A stretch of DNA of 64,000 nt from Micromonospora craniellae (GCF_014764405.1 NZ_CP061725.1:4402001-4466000), one strand, 5' to 3'. Positions 9,459 to 17,772 are shown, counted from the first letter of the stretch. Numbers and translations: made by a program. The notes: a model not told the origin generated them from the sequence alone.

Positions 9459-9662
9459 ATGGCTATTGGCACCGTCAAGTGGTTCAACGCTGACAAGGGC
9501 TTCGGCTTCATCACCCCGGACGGCGGCGGCGCCGACGTCTTCGCCCACTTCTCGGCCATCCAGAGCTCCGGCTACCGCAGCCTGGACGAGAACCAGCGGG
9601 TGGAGTTCGAGGTCGTCCAGGGCCAGAAGGGCCCGCAGGCGGAGAACATCCGCCCGCTCTGA
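9459..9662 (+). CDS. cspA: Cold shock protein (CspA family)
   Basis: 67-residue single cold shock domain, a five-stranded OB fold that binds single-stranded RNA and DNA and acts as an RNA chaperone. RNP1 is KGFGFITPD (14-22) and RNP2 is VFAHFSAI (27-34), both intact. The start is set by AAGGAG 10 bases upstream; the frame is open upstream, but the CSD begins exactly here (MAIGTVKWFN). A long leader precedes it and a perfect 18 bp hairpin follows, so it is probably monocistronic. Confidence 0.95.
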   Translation: MAIGTVKWFNADKGFGFITPDGGGADVFAHFSAIQSSGYRSLDENQRVEFEVVQGQKGPQAENIRPL

Positions 9663-9680
9663 TTGCCGGGTTCGCCCGCG

Positions 9681-9730
9681 ACGGCCGGGCCGCCTCCGTC
9701 ACCCTATGGGACCGGAGGCGGCCCGGCCGT
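9681..9730 (+). terminator. Perfect 18 bp hairpin after the cold shock gene
   Basis: Inverted repeat with arms 9681-9698 and 9713-9730 (ACGGCCGGGCCGCCTCCG and its exact complement) and a 14-base loop, 18 bases after the cspA stop. There is no U-tract, as is common for actinobacterial hairpin terminators. Confidence 0.7.
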
Positions 9731-9881
9731 CCGCATGTCGGGCGGTCGGTTTGCCGGAACCCTGAGTCGGTAAACAGCCGTCCTATCGTCGGGTGGGCGG
9801 CTGTCACCACCTCCCGGCTGCGGAACGCTGGGTGCGGGGGGATGGGCCGGGGGGATCGGCTCAGCTCGGGGAGGAACGACC

Positions 9882-10067
9882 ATGGCGGGTTCGGCGGCGG
9901 TGCGGGAACTACTCCTGGTGGTCGCGGTGGCGGCTGTCGGGCTGCTGCTGGCCACGGTCGTGGCGTTCGCTCCCTGGCCCGTCACACCGGGCGGGGCTGC
10001 CCCGTCCGGCCTGGTGGACCTGCACGGGCCCACCGCGACCGAGCGGCCGGGCAACACCGCCGGCTGA
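9882..10067 (+). CDS. Small single-pass membrane protein (61 aa)
   Basis: 61-residue hypothetical protein: a short N-terminus (MAGSAAVREL), one hydrophobic segment (about residues 9-30, LLLVVAVAAVGLLLATVVAF) and a polar, proline/glycine-rich tail (WPVTPGGAAPSG...). GGGGAGGAA sits 6 bases before the ATG. It could be a membrane anchor or a secreted peptide; no family recognised. A copy of the palindromic repeat family follows 11 bases after the stop. Confidence 0.6.
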   Translation: MAGSAAVRELLLVVAVAAVGLLLATVVAFAPWPVTPGGAAPSGLVDLHGPTATERPGNTAG

Positions 10068-10078
10068 GCCGACGTATG

Positions 10079-10134
10079 AAAGGAAGGGCCCCTTCCTAAC
10101 GCCTCGGGTATAGCAGGGGTCCCCGGCTAACACC
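10079..10134 (+). repeat. Palindromic 3'-end repeat, copy 1
   Basis: About 56 bp imperfect palindrome: left arm AAGGAAGGGCCCCTTCCTA, core ACGCCTCGGGTA, right arm TAGCAGGGGTCCCCGGCTA. It belongs to a five-member family in this window (others at 13832, 48863, 58911 and 63884). It starts 11 bases after the stop codon at 10067 and is the most diverged copy in its right arm. Confidence 0.75.
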
Positions 10135-10185
10135 TGCCGCCCTTACCCACCTCCCCGGCTCGGCGGAGGCGTTAGGGTCGGATCC

Positions 10186-11499
10186 GTGCCGACGCGCAGA
10201 GCGAGAATCCCAGCCGCGAAGTACCCGGTCGAGCGGTTCACCCTCGACAACGGCCTGCGGGTGGTCCTGACCCCCGACCGCAGTGCCCCGGTGATCGGCG
10301 TGGCGGTGGTCTACGACGTGGGCATACGCTCCGAGCCCGAGGGACGCACCGGCTTCGCGCACCTCTTCGAGCACCTGATGTTCCAGGGCTCGGAGAACCT
10401 GGAGAAGCTTGCCCACTTCCGGCACGTCCAGGGGGCCGGCGGCACCTTCAACGGCTCCACCCACCTGGACTACACCGACTACTTCGAGACGCTGCCGAGC
10501 AACGCCCTGGAACGGGCGCTGTTCCTGGAGGCCGACCGGATGCGCGGACCTCGGCTGACCGAGGAGAACCTGCGCAACCAGGTGGACGTGGTCAAGGAGG
10601 AGATCCGGGTCAACGTGCTCAACCGGCCGTACGGCGGGTTCCCCTGGTTGACCCTGCCGCCGGTCATGTTCGACACCTTCCCGAACGCGCACGACGGGTA
10701 CGGCTCCTTCGACGACCTGGAGTCCGCCACCGTCGCCGACGCGGCCGACTTCTTCCGGCGCTACTACGCCAGCGGCAACGCCGTGCTCGCGGTCAGCGGC
10801 GACATCGACACCGCCGAGGCCGTCGAACTGATCGAACGGCACTTCGGCGACGTGCCGGCCCGCCCGGCGCCCGCCCGGCCGGACTTCGCCGAGCCGGAGC
10901 CGACCGCAGAGCGACGCACCGCGTACGACGACAAGCTTGCCCCGCTGCCGGCGGTGGCCTCCGGTTGGCGGGTGCCCGACCCGATCGGGAACTTCGCCGA
11001 CTACCTGCCGTACGTGGTGCTGGCCGAGGTGCTCACCGACGGCGACGCGTCCCGGCTGGTCGAGCGGCTGGTGCACCGGGATCGCACGGTCACCAGCATC
11101 GGCGGCTACCTGGGCTTCATGGGGGACCCGTTCGACGTACGCGACCCGACCGCCCTGCTGATCCAGTCCCACCTGCCGCCCGGCGGCGACGTCGACAAGG
11201 TGCTGCGCACCGTCGACGAGGAGTTGGACCGGGTCGCCACGGACGGGCTCACCGACGGCGAGCTGGCCCGTACCCAGGCTCGGATGGCCACCCACCTGCT
11301 GCGCGACACCGACGCGGTGCTGAACCGCGCGCTGCGGATGGCGGTGTTGGAGCAGCAGCGCGGCGAGCCCGGCCTGCTCGGCGAGCTGCCCCGGCTGGTC
11401 GGTGAGGTCACCGACGAGCAGGTACGCGCCGCCGCGGCCACCCTGCGGCCGGAGCGCCGCGCGTCCGTCGAGGTGATCCCCGGAGGTGGCCGCTCATGA
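10186..11499 (+). CDS. M16B zinc peptidase, catalytic subunit
   Basis: 437-residue insulinase/pitrilysin-type peptidase. The inverted zinc motif HLFEH (59-63) and the third ligand E139 fit the HxxEH-x(76)-E spacing exactly, so the active site is complete. The rest is the two-lobed M16 fold. The GTG start follows a TAGGGT hexamer by 7 bases (leaderless pattern). Its stop overlaps the start of the next M16 gene by 4 bases (ATGA). In bacterial M16B pairs one subunit carries the zinc site and the other the Arg/Tyr substrate-binding pair; here this gene is the zinc-carrying one. No signal peptide is visible, so a cytosolic peptide-degrading role is likely. Confidence 0.88.
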   Translation: MPTRRARIPAAKYPVERFTLDNGLRVVLTPDRSAPVIGVAVVYDVGIRSEPEGRTGFAHLFEHLMFQGSENLEKLAHFRHVQGAGGTFNGSTHLDYTDYFETLPSNALERALFLEADRMRGPRLTEENLRNQVDVVKEEIRVNVLNRPYGGFPWLTLPPVMFDTFPNAHDGYGSFDDLESATVADAADFFRRYYASGNAVLAVSGDIDTAEAVELIERHFGDVPARPAPARPDFAEPEPTAERRTAYDDKLAPLPAVASGWRVPDPIGNFADYLPYVVLAEVLTDGDASRLVERLVHRDRTVTSIGGYLGFMGDPFDVRDPTALLIQSHLPPGGDVDKVLRTVDEELDRVATDGLTDGELARTQARMATHLLRDTDAVLNRALRMAVLEQQRGEPGLLGELPRLVGEVTDEQVRAAAATLRPERRASVEVIPGGGRS

Positions 11500-12827
11500 G
11501 TGCCCCCACGCGAACCCTGCCGCCGCTCGGCCCGACCCGCCGGCTCAAGCTGCCCGGGCAGGCCGAACGCACGCTCGACAACGGGCTGACCGTGATCGTG
11601 GTACGCCGCCCGGCGGTGCCGCTGGTGGAACTGCGGCTGTGGATGCCGTTCGTCCGCGCCCACCTGGCCCGGGGGCACCTGCTGGCACAGACCCTGCTCT
11701 CCGGCACCGAGACGATGAGCAGCGTGCAGATCGCCGCCGAACTCCAGCGGATCGGCGGCGGGCTCTCCGCCGGACTCGACCCGGACCGGCTGATGCTCTC
11801 CGGCACCGCCCTGGCCACCGGCCTGGACCGGATGCTGGAGATCCTCGCCGACGTGGTCACCGGTGCCAGCTACCCGGCCGAGTGGGTCGGTGTCGAACGG
11901 GACCGGTTGGTCGACGGGATCCAGGTGGCCCGGAGCCAGCCCGCCCATCTGGCCCGTACCGCGCTGCTGCGGCGGATCTTCGGCCGGCACCCGTACTCGA
12001 CCCAGACGCCGGATCCCGAGCAGGTGCGCGCGGTCCGTCCGGCCGCCCTGCGGACGCTGCACGCCCTGCGGGTCCGACCCGCCGGCGCAGTGCTGGTGCT
12101 GGTCGGCGACGTACGCCCCGAGCAGGCGCTGGACACGGCCGAGAAGGCGCTCGCCGGCTGGCAGGGCGGCGAGCACGCGGCCGAGGTGCCGCCGGTCCCG
12201 CCGCTGGAACCAGGCCCGCTGCTGCTGGTCGACCGGCCCGGTTCGGTGCAGTCGTCGATGCGGATGGCGTTGCCGGCGGTGCCGCGTACCCACCCGGACC
12301 ACGCCGCGCTGCAACTGGCCAACCTGATCTTCGGTGGCTACTTCTCCTCGCGCTGGGTGGAGAACATCCGCGAGGACAAGGGCTACACGTACGGCCCGCA
12401 CTCGATGGTCGAGCACTCGGTCGGTGGTTCGCTGCTGCTGGCCGCCGCCGAGGTGGCCACCGAGGTGACCGCACCGGCGCTGCTGGAGACCACGTACGAG
12501 CTGGGCAGGCTGGCCACCGTGCCCCCCAAGCAGGAGGAGCTGGACCAGGCTCGCCAGTACGCCCTCGGCACGCTTCAGCTCGGCATCGCCACCCAGGCGG
12601 GCCTGGCGTCGTTCGTCAGCGCGTACGCCGGGAGCGGGCTCCGGCTGGACTTCCTGGCCGAACACGCGGCCCGACTGGCGAAGGCGAGCGTCGACGACGT
12701 CACCGAGGCGGCGGCCCGCTACCTCGCCCCGTCCCGCGCGGTCACCGTCGTGCTCGGTGACGCCGAACGGATCGAGCCCTCGCTGTCCACACTGACCCCG
12801 GTCCAGACCACACCGGCGACACCGTGA
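11496..12827 (+). CDS. M16B peptidase partner subunit lacking the zinc motif
   Basis: 443-residue M16 paralogue. At the position of HxxEH it has HLLAQ (GHLLAQTLL), so metal-binding residues are missing. The C-terminal lobe retains RxxxGYTYG (REDKGYTYG, about residue 291), the Arg/Tyr pair that positions substrate in M16B heterodimers. It overlaps the catalytic subunit gene by 4 bases and the downstream Nudix gene by 4 bases (GTGA), showing tight translational coupling. It is predicted to form an obligate heterodimer with the preceding protein and to be inactive alone. Confidence 0.88.
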   Translation: MSAPTRTLPPLGPTRRLKLPGQAERTLDNGLTVIVVRRPAVPLVELRLWMPFVRAHLARGHLLAQTLLSGTETMSSVQIAAELQRIGGGLSAGLDPDRLMLSGTALATGLDRMLEILADVVTGASYPAEWVGVERDRLVDGIQVARSQPAHLARTALLRRIFGRHPYSTQTPDPEQVRAVRPAALRTLHALRVRPAGAVLVLVGDVRPEQALDTAEKALAGWQGGEHAAEVPPVPPLEPGPLLLVDRPGSVQSSMRMALPAVPRTHPDHAALQLANLIFGGYFSSRWVENIREDKGYTYGPHSMVEHSVGGSLLLAAAEVATEVTAPALLETTYELGRLATVPPKQEELDQARQYALGTLQLGIATQAGLASFVSAYAGSGLRLDFLAEHAARLAKASVDDVTEAAARYLAPSRAVTVVLGDAERIEPSLSTLTPVQTTPATP

Positions 12828-13828
12828 GCGGGCCCACCGGTACGGCGGCACCCTCGGACGGCTGGGGACAGCCGGTCGAATGGGTACGCGGGGAGGCGGC
12901 CCCGCCGCTGGCCCGCTCCTTGCTGGACCGGGCGGCGCATCGGCGTACCGATCCGGAGTGGCTGGCGCGGGCCTGGTCCGGCGCGCGGGTCCTGGTGCTC
13001 GACGTGGAGGCCGGCGGCCGGGCGCTGGTGCGGACCGACACGCCGGTGCCGGAGTTGGTCCTGGTGGCGGCGGACGACCTGCCGCCGACGCTGGCCGCCG
13101 ACGCGGTGTTCCTCGGGGTGGAACCGGACGGGGTGCCGGTGTTCTGCGTGCACACCAGGCTGACGGCGCTGCCGGACACCCGTTCGGCTCACCTGCGGGG
13201 CGTCGGGCACCTGCTCAACGACCGGGACGCGGGGCTGTTCACCACGGCGCTGGCGCTGACCAACTGGCACCTGCGGCACCTCTACCACCCGGTCACCGGC
13301 GAACCGACCCGCACCGACGAGGCGGGCTGGTCCCGGGTGGACGGCTTGGGTGAGCGGGTGTGGCCGCGTACCGACCCGGCGATGATCGTGCTGGTGCACG
13401 ACGGTGTCGACGGTGTCGACGGGCGCTGCCTGCTGGGCAACAACGCCGCCTGGCCCAGCCCCGAGGGGCAGCGCCGGTTCTCCTGCCTGGCCGGGTACGT
13501 CGAGCCCGGCGAGTCGGCCGAGGCCACGGTGCTGCGGGAGGTACACGAGGAGGTCGGCGTCCCGGTCTGCGAGATCACATACGCGGGCAGCCAGGCGTGG
13601 CCGTTCCCGGGCTCGCTGATGCTCGGCTTCCTGGCCACCGCCGACCCGGAGCACCCGGTCCGGCCCGACCCGGCCGAGATCGCCCAGGCCCGTTGGTTCA
13701 CCCGGCAGGAGATCGGTGCCGCGCTCGCCGGCCGGGCGGTGGACGCCGGGAGTGCCTGGCTGCTGCTGCCCCCGCCGTCGTCGATTGCGCTGTTCCTGAT
13801 CCACCGCTGGTTCGACGGCCACTGCTGA
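12824..13828 (+). CDS. nudC: NudC-like NAD(H) pyrophosphatase without the zinc-ribbon cysteines
   Basis: 334-residue Nudix hydrolase of the NADH pyrophosphatase/deNADding type. The Nudix box GYVEPGESAEATVLREVHEEVGV is complete, and the NADH-specific motif SQPWPFPxS appears as SQAWPFPGS about 15 residues later. NudC proteins normally carry a four-cysteine zinc ribbon just before PRxDPAVI. Here that segment (NWHLRHLYHPVTG...WPRTDPAMI) has no cysteine at all. The GTG start overlaps the M16 stop. Gene position near adnAB and mycoredoxin agrees with M. tuberculosis nudC (Rv3199c). Likely hydrolyses NADH or the NAD cap of RNA; zinc independence is inferred from sequence. Confidence 0.85.
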   Translation: MSGPTGTAAPSDGWGQPVEWVRGEAAPPLARSLLDRAAHRRTDPEWLARAWSGARVLVLDVEAGGRALVRTDTPVPELVLVAADDLPPTLAADAVFLGVEPDGVPVFCVHTRLTALPDTRSAHLRGVGHLLNDRDAGLFTTALALTNWHLRHLYHPVTGEPTRTDEAGWSRVDGLGERVWPRTDPAMIVLVHDGVDGVDGRCLLGNNAAWPSPEGQRRFSCLAGYVEPGESAEATVLREVHEEVGVPVCEITYAGSQAWPFPGSLMLGFLATADPEHPVRPDPAEIAQARWFTRQEIGAALAGRAVDAGSAWLLLPPPSSIALFLIHRWFDGHC

Positions 13829-13831
13829 GGT

Positions 13832-13888
13832 GTAAGGAAGGGCCCCCTACTAACGCCTCGTGTATAGCAGGGGACCCTTCCTAACATC
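13832..13888 (+). repeat. Palindromic 3'-end repeat, copy 2
   Basis: Same family as the copy at 10079. Left arm GTAAGGAAGGGCCCCCTACTA, core ACGCCTCGTGTA, right arm TAGCAGGGGACCCTTCCTA. It begins 3 bases after the nudC stop, in the same orientation as the other four copies. Confidence 0.8.
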
Positions 13889-14065
13889 CACGCCGAGCAC
13901 GGCGGCGGGTGTGCCGAGTGCGGCGCGGGTGTGCGCGGGGAGTGCGGCCCCGACCCGTGGCCGTCGTTGCCGCGGCGGCCACGGGCCGGGGACACGGGCC
14001 GTCGTGGTCGGCTGGGTGAGGAACACGGCGGGGGAGCCGGTCGACCACGACGGACGTCGGGACGT

Positions 14066-14338
14066 TCAGATGTCGGGCGGGCCCGGGTGGGTTCGCCAGT
14101 GCCGCGGATCGTCGCGCGGCAGCACCTTGACCCGCTGCCGGCCGGAGCGTACGGCGCCGACGGTGGCGATGGCCCGGGCGAGGTGCAGGGCGGCGTCGCG
14201 GTCCTCGGCGTGCACGACCTGGCGGCGCGGCTCGGGCCGGGTGGTCTCGTCCCGCAGCCGTCGACCGCCGGCCCAGGCGGCCGTGATGTCGGTGTCGGCG
14301 GCGGCGCGGATGTCGGTGCGAACAATCAGGAACCGCAT
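14066..14338 (-). CDS. Hypothetical protein (90 aa)
   Basis: Unrecognised 90-residue protein (MRFLIVRTDIRAAADTDITAAW...). A GGAGA site 5 bases before the ATG at 14338 fixes the start. The N-terminal half looks like a small beta-alpha fold; the C-terminus (HWRTHPGPPDI) is polar. Upstream, GAAAC (14430-14434) and GTTTC (14444-14448) form an inverted repeat that could be its operator. It lies beside, and in the same direction as, the DUF397/XRE pair, but 212 bases and a terminator hairpin separate them. Function unknown. Confidence 0.5.
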   Translation of the reverse strand: MRFLIVRTDIRAAADTDITAAWAGGRRLRDETTRPEPRRQVVHAEDRDAALHLARAIATVGAVRSGRQRVKVLPRDDPRHWRTHPGPPDI

Positions 14339-14504
14339 GTGGGTCTCCGATGTGCTGCGACGGGTGGAACTGTGGAAGTTCCACGTCACTAACTCCGTCA
14401 TCGTACGCCCGGCCGGCGTCTCAGCAAGTGAAACGCGGCAATTGTTTCGCAGCCCGTCCGATCATCCGATCCCTGCTCACCGGGGTGGTCGGGGCGGACG
14501 ACGA

Positions 14505-14535
14505 CGGGGCCGCCGGTGGTGTGCCGGCGGCCCCG
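14505..14535 (-). terminator. Hairpin terminator after the DUF397 gene
   Basis: Arms CGGGGCCGCCGG (14505-14516) and CCGGCGGCCCCG (14524-14535), 12 bp perfect with a 7-base loop, 15 bases past the stop of the DUF397 gene on the minus strand. Confidence 0.6.
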
Positions 14536-14550
14536 CGAGACGTGCCCGGA

Positions 14551-14787
14551 CTAGTTCAGGTCGAACTGCCCGTTCCTGGCACCGGAGATGAAGCCCAGCC
14601 ACCCGGCCCGGTTGAACAGCAGGACCGGGCCGCCCCGGTCCTTGCTGTCACGCAGCGCCACCGCGGCGGGACCGGTGCGAAGCGGTGCGACCTCCACGCA
14701 ATTGGAGGTCTGGCTGCGCGTGCTGGTACGCCAGGGGGCGTGCGCGAGCTGGGCGAGGACGGATGGCGTGGTGCGGATGTCGTTCAT
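14551..14787 (-). CDS. DUF397 domain protein
   Basis: 78-residue protein with the DUF397 signature: W-R-TS-S..NCVEVA near residue 30, then VALRDSKDRGGPVLLF and a terminal W..FI.G.RNGQFDL. The ATG has AGGAG at 6 bases. The frame is open upstream, but the domain starts near here. Such small proteins are encoded next to XRE/DUF5753 regulators throughout Streptomyces and Micromonosporaceae (WhiJ-type systems) and are thought to antagonise or tune the partner regulator. The partner is the gene immediately upstream (stop at 14856). Confidence 0.85.
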   Translation of the reverse strand: MNDIRTTPSVLAQLAHAPWRTSTRSQTSNCVEVAPLRTGPAAVALRDSKDRGGPVLLFNRAGWLGFISGARNGQFDLN

Positions 14788-14855
14788 GGTTGCGCTCCTG
14801 AGGTGAACCGATGGATCGAGTGGGGACGCACGTGCCGAACGCGGTCCCTCCTCGG

Positions 14856-15836
14856 TCACCGCTCCGTCAGGCTCCCGGAGGAACCACGGCGCTGGGCCGG
14901 CGCCGTTGCCGATCCATTGACCACAGTGGACGGTGTTCCCGTGCCGGTCAGCCGTTCCGCCGACTTGGCCAGCCAGGAGTGGGTGTCCGTTGGGGAAAGT
15001 GCCGCCGTGCGTAGCCACTCGAACACCACTTTATAGTGATTTAGAGCGATTGTGTCGGTCGACATGACGTCGGTGAAGCCACCTTCGATGGCGAGCGTCT
15101 CCGGATCGAGCGGATCGGCGAACCGATAGACCGAGAACGCGGTCGGCGGAAGGTACCACTGCCCGATCGGCGTGTCCCGGGGCAGCACGTGCAGCGTGAC
15201 GTTGGGCAGCATGGCCAGCTCGCACAGCTGCGCCAGCTGCTCCCGGAGCATGTCGGGCGGCCCGACCCGGTACCCGAGCGCCGCCTCCTCCAGCACCGCC
15301 GTGTACCGGGGCGCGTCGTTCTCCCGGGTGAGCAGCCGCTGTCGGGCCTGCCGGGCCTTGACCTGTGTCTCGGTCTCCTCCTCGGCCTCCGGATCGCCGG
15401 CCTCCCGGCCGACCTGGTACGCCGAGGAGAGGCGGACCCGGGCGTACCCCGGGGTCTGCAACAACCCCGGCACCAGCACCGGGTTGTACTCGAAGATCTC
15501 GACGCAGCCCGCCTCCAGTTCGGCGAAGCCACGTTGCTGCTGTGTCATGGCCGGATAGTTCTTGAGCCAGCCGCGGATGTCGCCGGCCTCGTCGGTGATG
15601 CCAAGCAGCTCCGCCCGCCGCGCCTCGTCGGTGTGGTACAGGTCGAGCAGGTCCCGGACGTCCTGCGGGTCGGGCCGGCTGCGGCCGTTCTCCAGCCGCG
15701 ACAACTTGGACGCGGAAGCCCAACCGACACGCTCGACGACCTGGTCGCCGGTGAGCCCGGCGGCCTCGCGTAACCGGCGCAGTTCGCGGCCGAGCCGCTG
15801 CCGACGCAGGATCGGGCTGGGTGCGGCAGGAGGCAC
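14856..15836 (-). CDS. XRE-family regulator with DUF5753
   Basis: 326-residue transcription factor: helix-turn-helix of the Xre type at about residues 12-70 (LGRELRRLREAAGLTGDQVVERVGWASASKLSRLENGRSRP), then a DUF5753 ligand/effector domain with the typical EYNPVLVPGLLQTPGYARV segment. The GTG start at 15836 has AGAGGA upstream; an ATG at 16061 in the same frame would add 75 residues of unlikely composition. It forms an operon with the DUF397 gene 68 bases downstream and is divergent from the MFS gene at 16061, which it might control. A role in development, as for WhiJ, is inference. Confidence 0.87.
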   Translation of the reverse strand: MPPAAPSPILRRQRLGRELRRLREAAGLTGDQVVERVGWASASKLSRLENGRSRPDPQDVRDLLDLYHTDEARRAELLGITDEAGDIRGWLKNYPAMTQQQRGFAELEAGCVEIFEYNPVLVPGLLQTPGYARVRLSSAYQVGREAGDPEAEEETETQVKARQARQRLLTRENDAPRYTAVLEEAALGYRVGPPDMLREQLAQLCELAMLPNVTLHVLPRDTPIGQWYLPPTAFSVYRFADPLDPETLAIEGGFTDVMSTDTIALNHYKVVFEWLRTAALSPTDTHSWLAKSAERLTGTGTPSTVVNGSATAPAQRRGSSGSLTER

Positions 15837-16060
15837 GGTGTCCTCTTTTCCGTCGACCGCCGCAGACGCGACGGTAACTGTATGAAATTCGCCCCCCACG
15901 GTCAGTATGGACGTCGCGACCGGCGCCGGAGGTACCGGCGGGGGCGTGTCATGAGAAATACGGACACCCGACACACCGGAACGAGACGGCCCTGACCTGC
16001 GTCGCCAGCCCCGGACGGGTTCCCGACCGCGCCCGAGTCGCGCCACCCCCGGAGGGATCA

Positions 16061-17380
16061 ATGCGAACCGTCCTGAGTCGCCCGGACTTCCGCCTGCTCT
16101 TCGGCGGGCTGCTGGCCAGCATGACCGCAGAGTCGATCCTGCTGCTGGCGCTCGCCATCTGGGTGAAGGACCTCACCGGATCGGACAGCCTCGCCGGCGC
16201 CACCATCTTCGTGATCCTCGCGCCGAGGACCCTCGCGCCGCTGGTCGGCTGGTTCGTCGACCGGTACCCCCGGCAGCCCTTCTTCGTGGCCACCAACCTC
16301 GCCATGGCGTTGCTGCTCACCCCGCTGTTCGCGGTCCGGGACGCGGGCGACTTGTGGATCATCTACGCGGTGGCCGCGCTCTACGGCCTGTCGAACCTCA
16401 CCGTCGGCGCGGTGCTCAGCCGGCTGATCCAGGAGATGGTCCCGTCCGACCTGCTCGGCGAGGCCAACGGCGCGTTGCAGACCGTACGGCAGGGCCTGCG
16501 GCTGGTTGGCCCGCTGGCGGGCGCCGGCCTGTACGCGGTGCTCGGCGGTTGGATACTGGCCGCGGTCGGGATGGCCGGCTTCCTGGTCGCGGCCGCCGTG
16601 GTCGGCGCGCTCCGGGTGGCCGAGTCGTCCACCCCGCCGACCGATCGGCCCGCAGAGCGCCCGGCCGACGGCGTCACCCGGGTATGGCGCCTGTCGTCCG
16701 AGCTGGTCGCCGGAGTGCGGCACCTCGCCGGTGAGCCGGCGTTACGGCGGGCGTTGCTCGGCTACGGCCTCGCCTCACTCGTGATGGGCTTCACCGAGTC
16801 GCTGATCTTCGCGTACGTGGACCGGGGGCTCGAGCGGGACGCGACGTTCGTCGGCGTCCTGGTCACCGTGCAGGGCATCGGTGGGCTGGTCGGTGGGCTG
16901 TGCTCCGCCGCAGTCCTGCGTCGGCTCGGCGAGCTGGGCACCCTCGCCGCCGGGGTGGCGTTCTTCGGCCCGGCGGCACTGGCGCTGGCGTACCCGAACC
17001 TGTGGCTCGGCTTCACCGCGGTGCTGCTGGCCGGGCTGTCCCTGCCGCTGACCCTGGTCGGCCTGCACACGCTGATCCAGCGGCGGACTCCGCCCGAGCT
17101 GACCGGCCGGGTCGCGGCGGCCTCGGAGGCGGTGATCCGGTGCCCGCAGGCGCTCTCCGTCGGGGTGGGTGCGCTGGTCGTCGGGGTGCTCGACTACCGG
17201 GCGGTCTTCGTGTCGATCGGCCTGGCCACCCTGCTCGCGGGCGGTTACCTCTGGGCCGGGCGTCGGCTGAGCCCGCCGGCCGCACCGGCGGCGCGTACCC
17301 GGGTGCCGGCTCCGCGCCCGGCCGCCGAGGACCAGGATCCGGCGCCGGTCGGGACGCTGAGCGGCCGGGGCGGTCGCTGA
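16061..17380 (+). CDS. MFS transporter
   Basis: 439-residue major facilitator with about 12 hydrophobic segments (first at residues 12-35, LLFGGLLASMTAESILLLALAIWV) and the motif VDRYPRQP in the first cytoplasmic loop, like the MFS_3/enterobactin-exporter-type drug and siderophore exporters. A central cytoplasmic loop spans about residues 185-215 and the C-terminal tail is Pro/Ala/Arg rich. CGGAGGGA lies 5 bases before the ATG. It diverges from the XRE regulator with a 224-base intergenic region. Substrate unknown. Confidence 0.8.
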   Translation: MRTVLSRPDFRLLFGGLLASMTAESILLLALAIWVKDLTGSDSLAGATIFVILAPRTLAPLVGWFVDRYPRQPFFVATNLAMALLLTPLFAVRDAGDLWIIYAVAALYGLSNLTVGAVLSRLIQEMVPSDLLGEANGALQTVRQGLRLVGPLAGAGLYAVLGGWILAAVGMAGFLVAAAVVGALRVAESSTPPTDRPAERPADGVTRVWRLSSELVAGVRHLAGEPALRRALLGYGLASLVMGFTESLIFAYVDRGLERDATFVGVLVTVQGIGGLVGGLCSAAVLRRLGELGTLAAGVAFFGPAALALAYPNLWLGFTAVLLAGLSLPLTLVGLHTLIQRRTPPELTGRVAAASEAVIRCPQALSVGVGALVVGVLDYRAVFVSIGLATLLAGGYLWAGRRLSPPAAPAARTRVPAPRPAAEDQDPAPVGTLSGRGGR

Positions 17381-17386
17381 CGACGA

Positions 17387-17422
17387 CGCGGCGGCCGGTC
17401 CCGGCCGGGACCGGCCGCCGCG
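17387..17422. terminator. Bidirectional terminator palindrome
   Basis: Perfect 36 bp palindrome with 18-base arms (CGCGGCGGCCGGTCCCGG and complement) between the convergent MFS gene (stop 17380) and mycoredoxin gene (stop 17437). It can serve both strands. Confidence 0.7.
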
Positions 17423-17436
17423 CCCTGAGTCCCTGG

Positions 17437-17679
17437 TCAGGCAGCGATGCTCGCCAGATGCTGCTTGACCTGGTTGATCGACGGGTTCGTCAGCGCGCTG
17501 TCGTCCGCGAAGCGCAGGGTCGGCACGGTCTGGTTGCCGCCGTTGACCCCCATGACGAACTCCGCCGCCGCCGGATCCTGCTCGATGTCGACCACCTGGT
17601 AGGCGATCCTCTCCCGGTCGAGCTGCGACTTCAGCCGGTGGCAGTAGCCGCACCAGGGAGTGGAGTACATGGTCAGCAT
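17437..17679 (-). CDS. mrx1: Mycoredoxin
   Basis: 80-residue glutaredoxin-like protein with CGYC active site (residues 10-13, STPWCGYCHRL), the cis-proline loop TVPTLRF and the GGN motif (NGGNQTVPT). It reduces mycothiol-mixed disulfides on proteins, the actinobacterial counterpart of glutaredoxin. The ATG at 17679 was chosen for its GGAGGA site; an upstream ATG at 17700 lacks one. It is divergent from uvrD2 (94 bases between starts). In the shared region the minus strand carries GGGGAAT, a SigR-like -35, but no well spaced GTT -10, so control by SigR is only suggestive. Same neighbourhood as Rv3198A. Confidence 0.92.
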   Translation of the reverse strand: MLTMYSTPWCGYCHRLKSQLDRERIAYQVVDIEQDPAAAEFVMGVNGGNQTVPTLRFADDSALTNPSINQVKQHLASIAA

Positions 17680-17772
17680 GGTGAGATCCTCCAACGTCAT
17701 GCGCGCCTGATCGCGCAGATCAGCACAGGCTAACCGCTGCAAGGTCCGGGCGGGCTGCGACAATTCCCCGCT

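Noticed and set aside
10155..10176. GAGGCGTTAG before the M16 gene as a reverse remnant of the palindromic repeat
   Set aside because: Only 10 bases match the core in reverse and no arms are present; it overlaps the -10 TAGGGT of the gene, so chance is the simpler explanation.
17680..17772. SigR-type promoter for mycoredoxin
   Set aside because: The minus strand has GGGGAAT, but no GTT at 16-20 bases; the nearest GTT lies 28 bases on. Kept only as a remark under mrx1.
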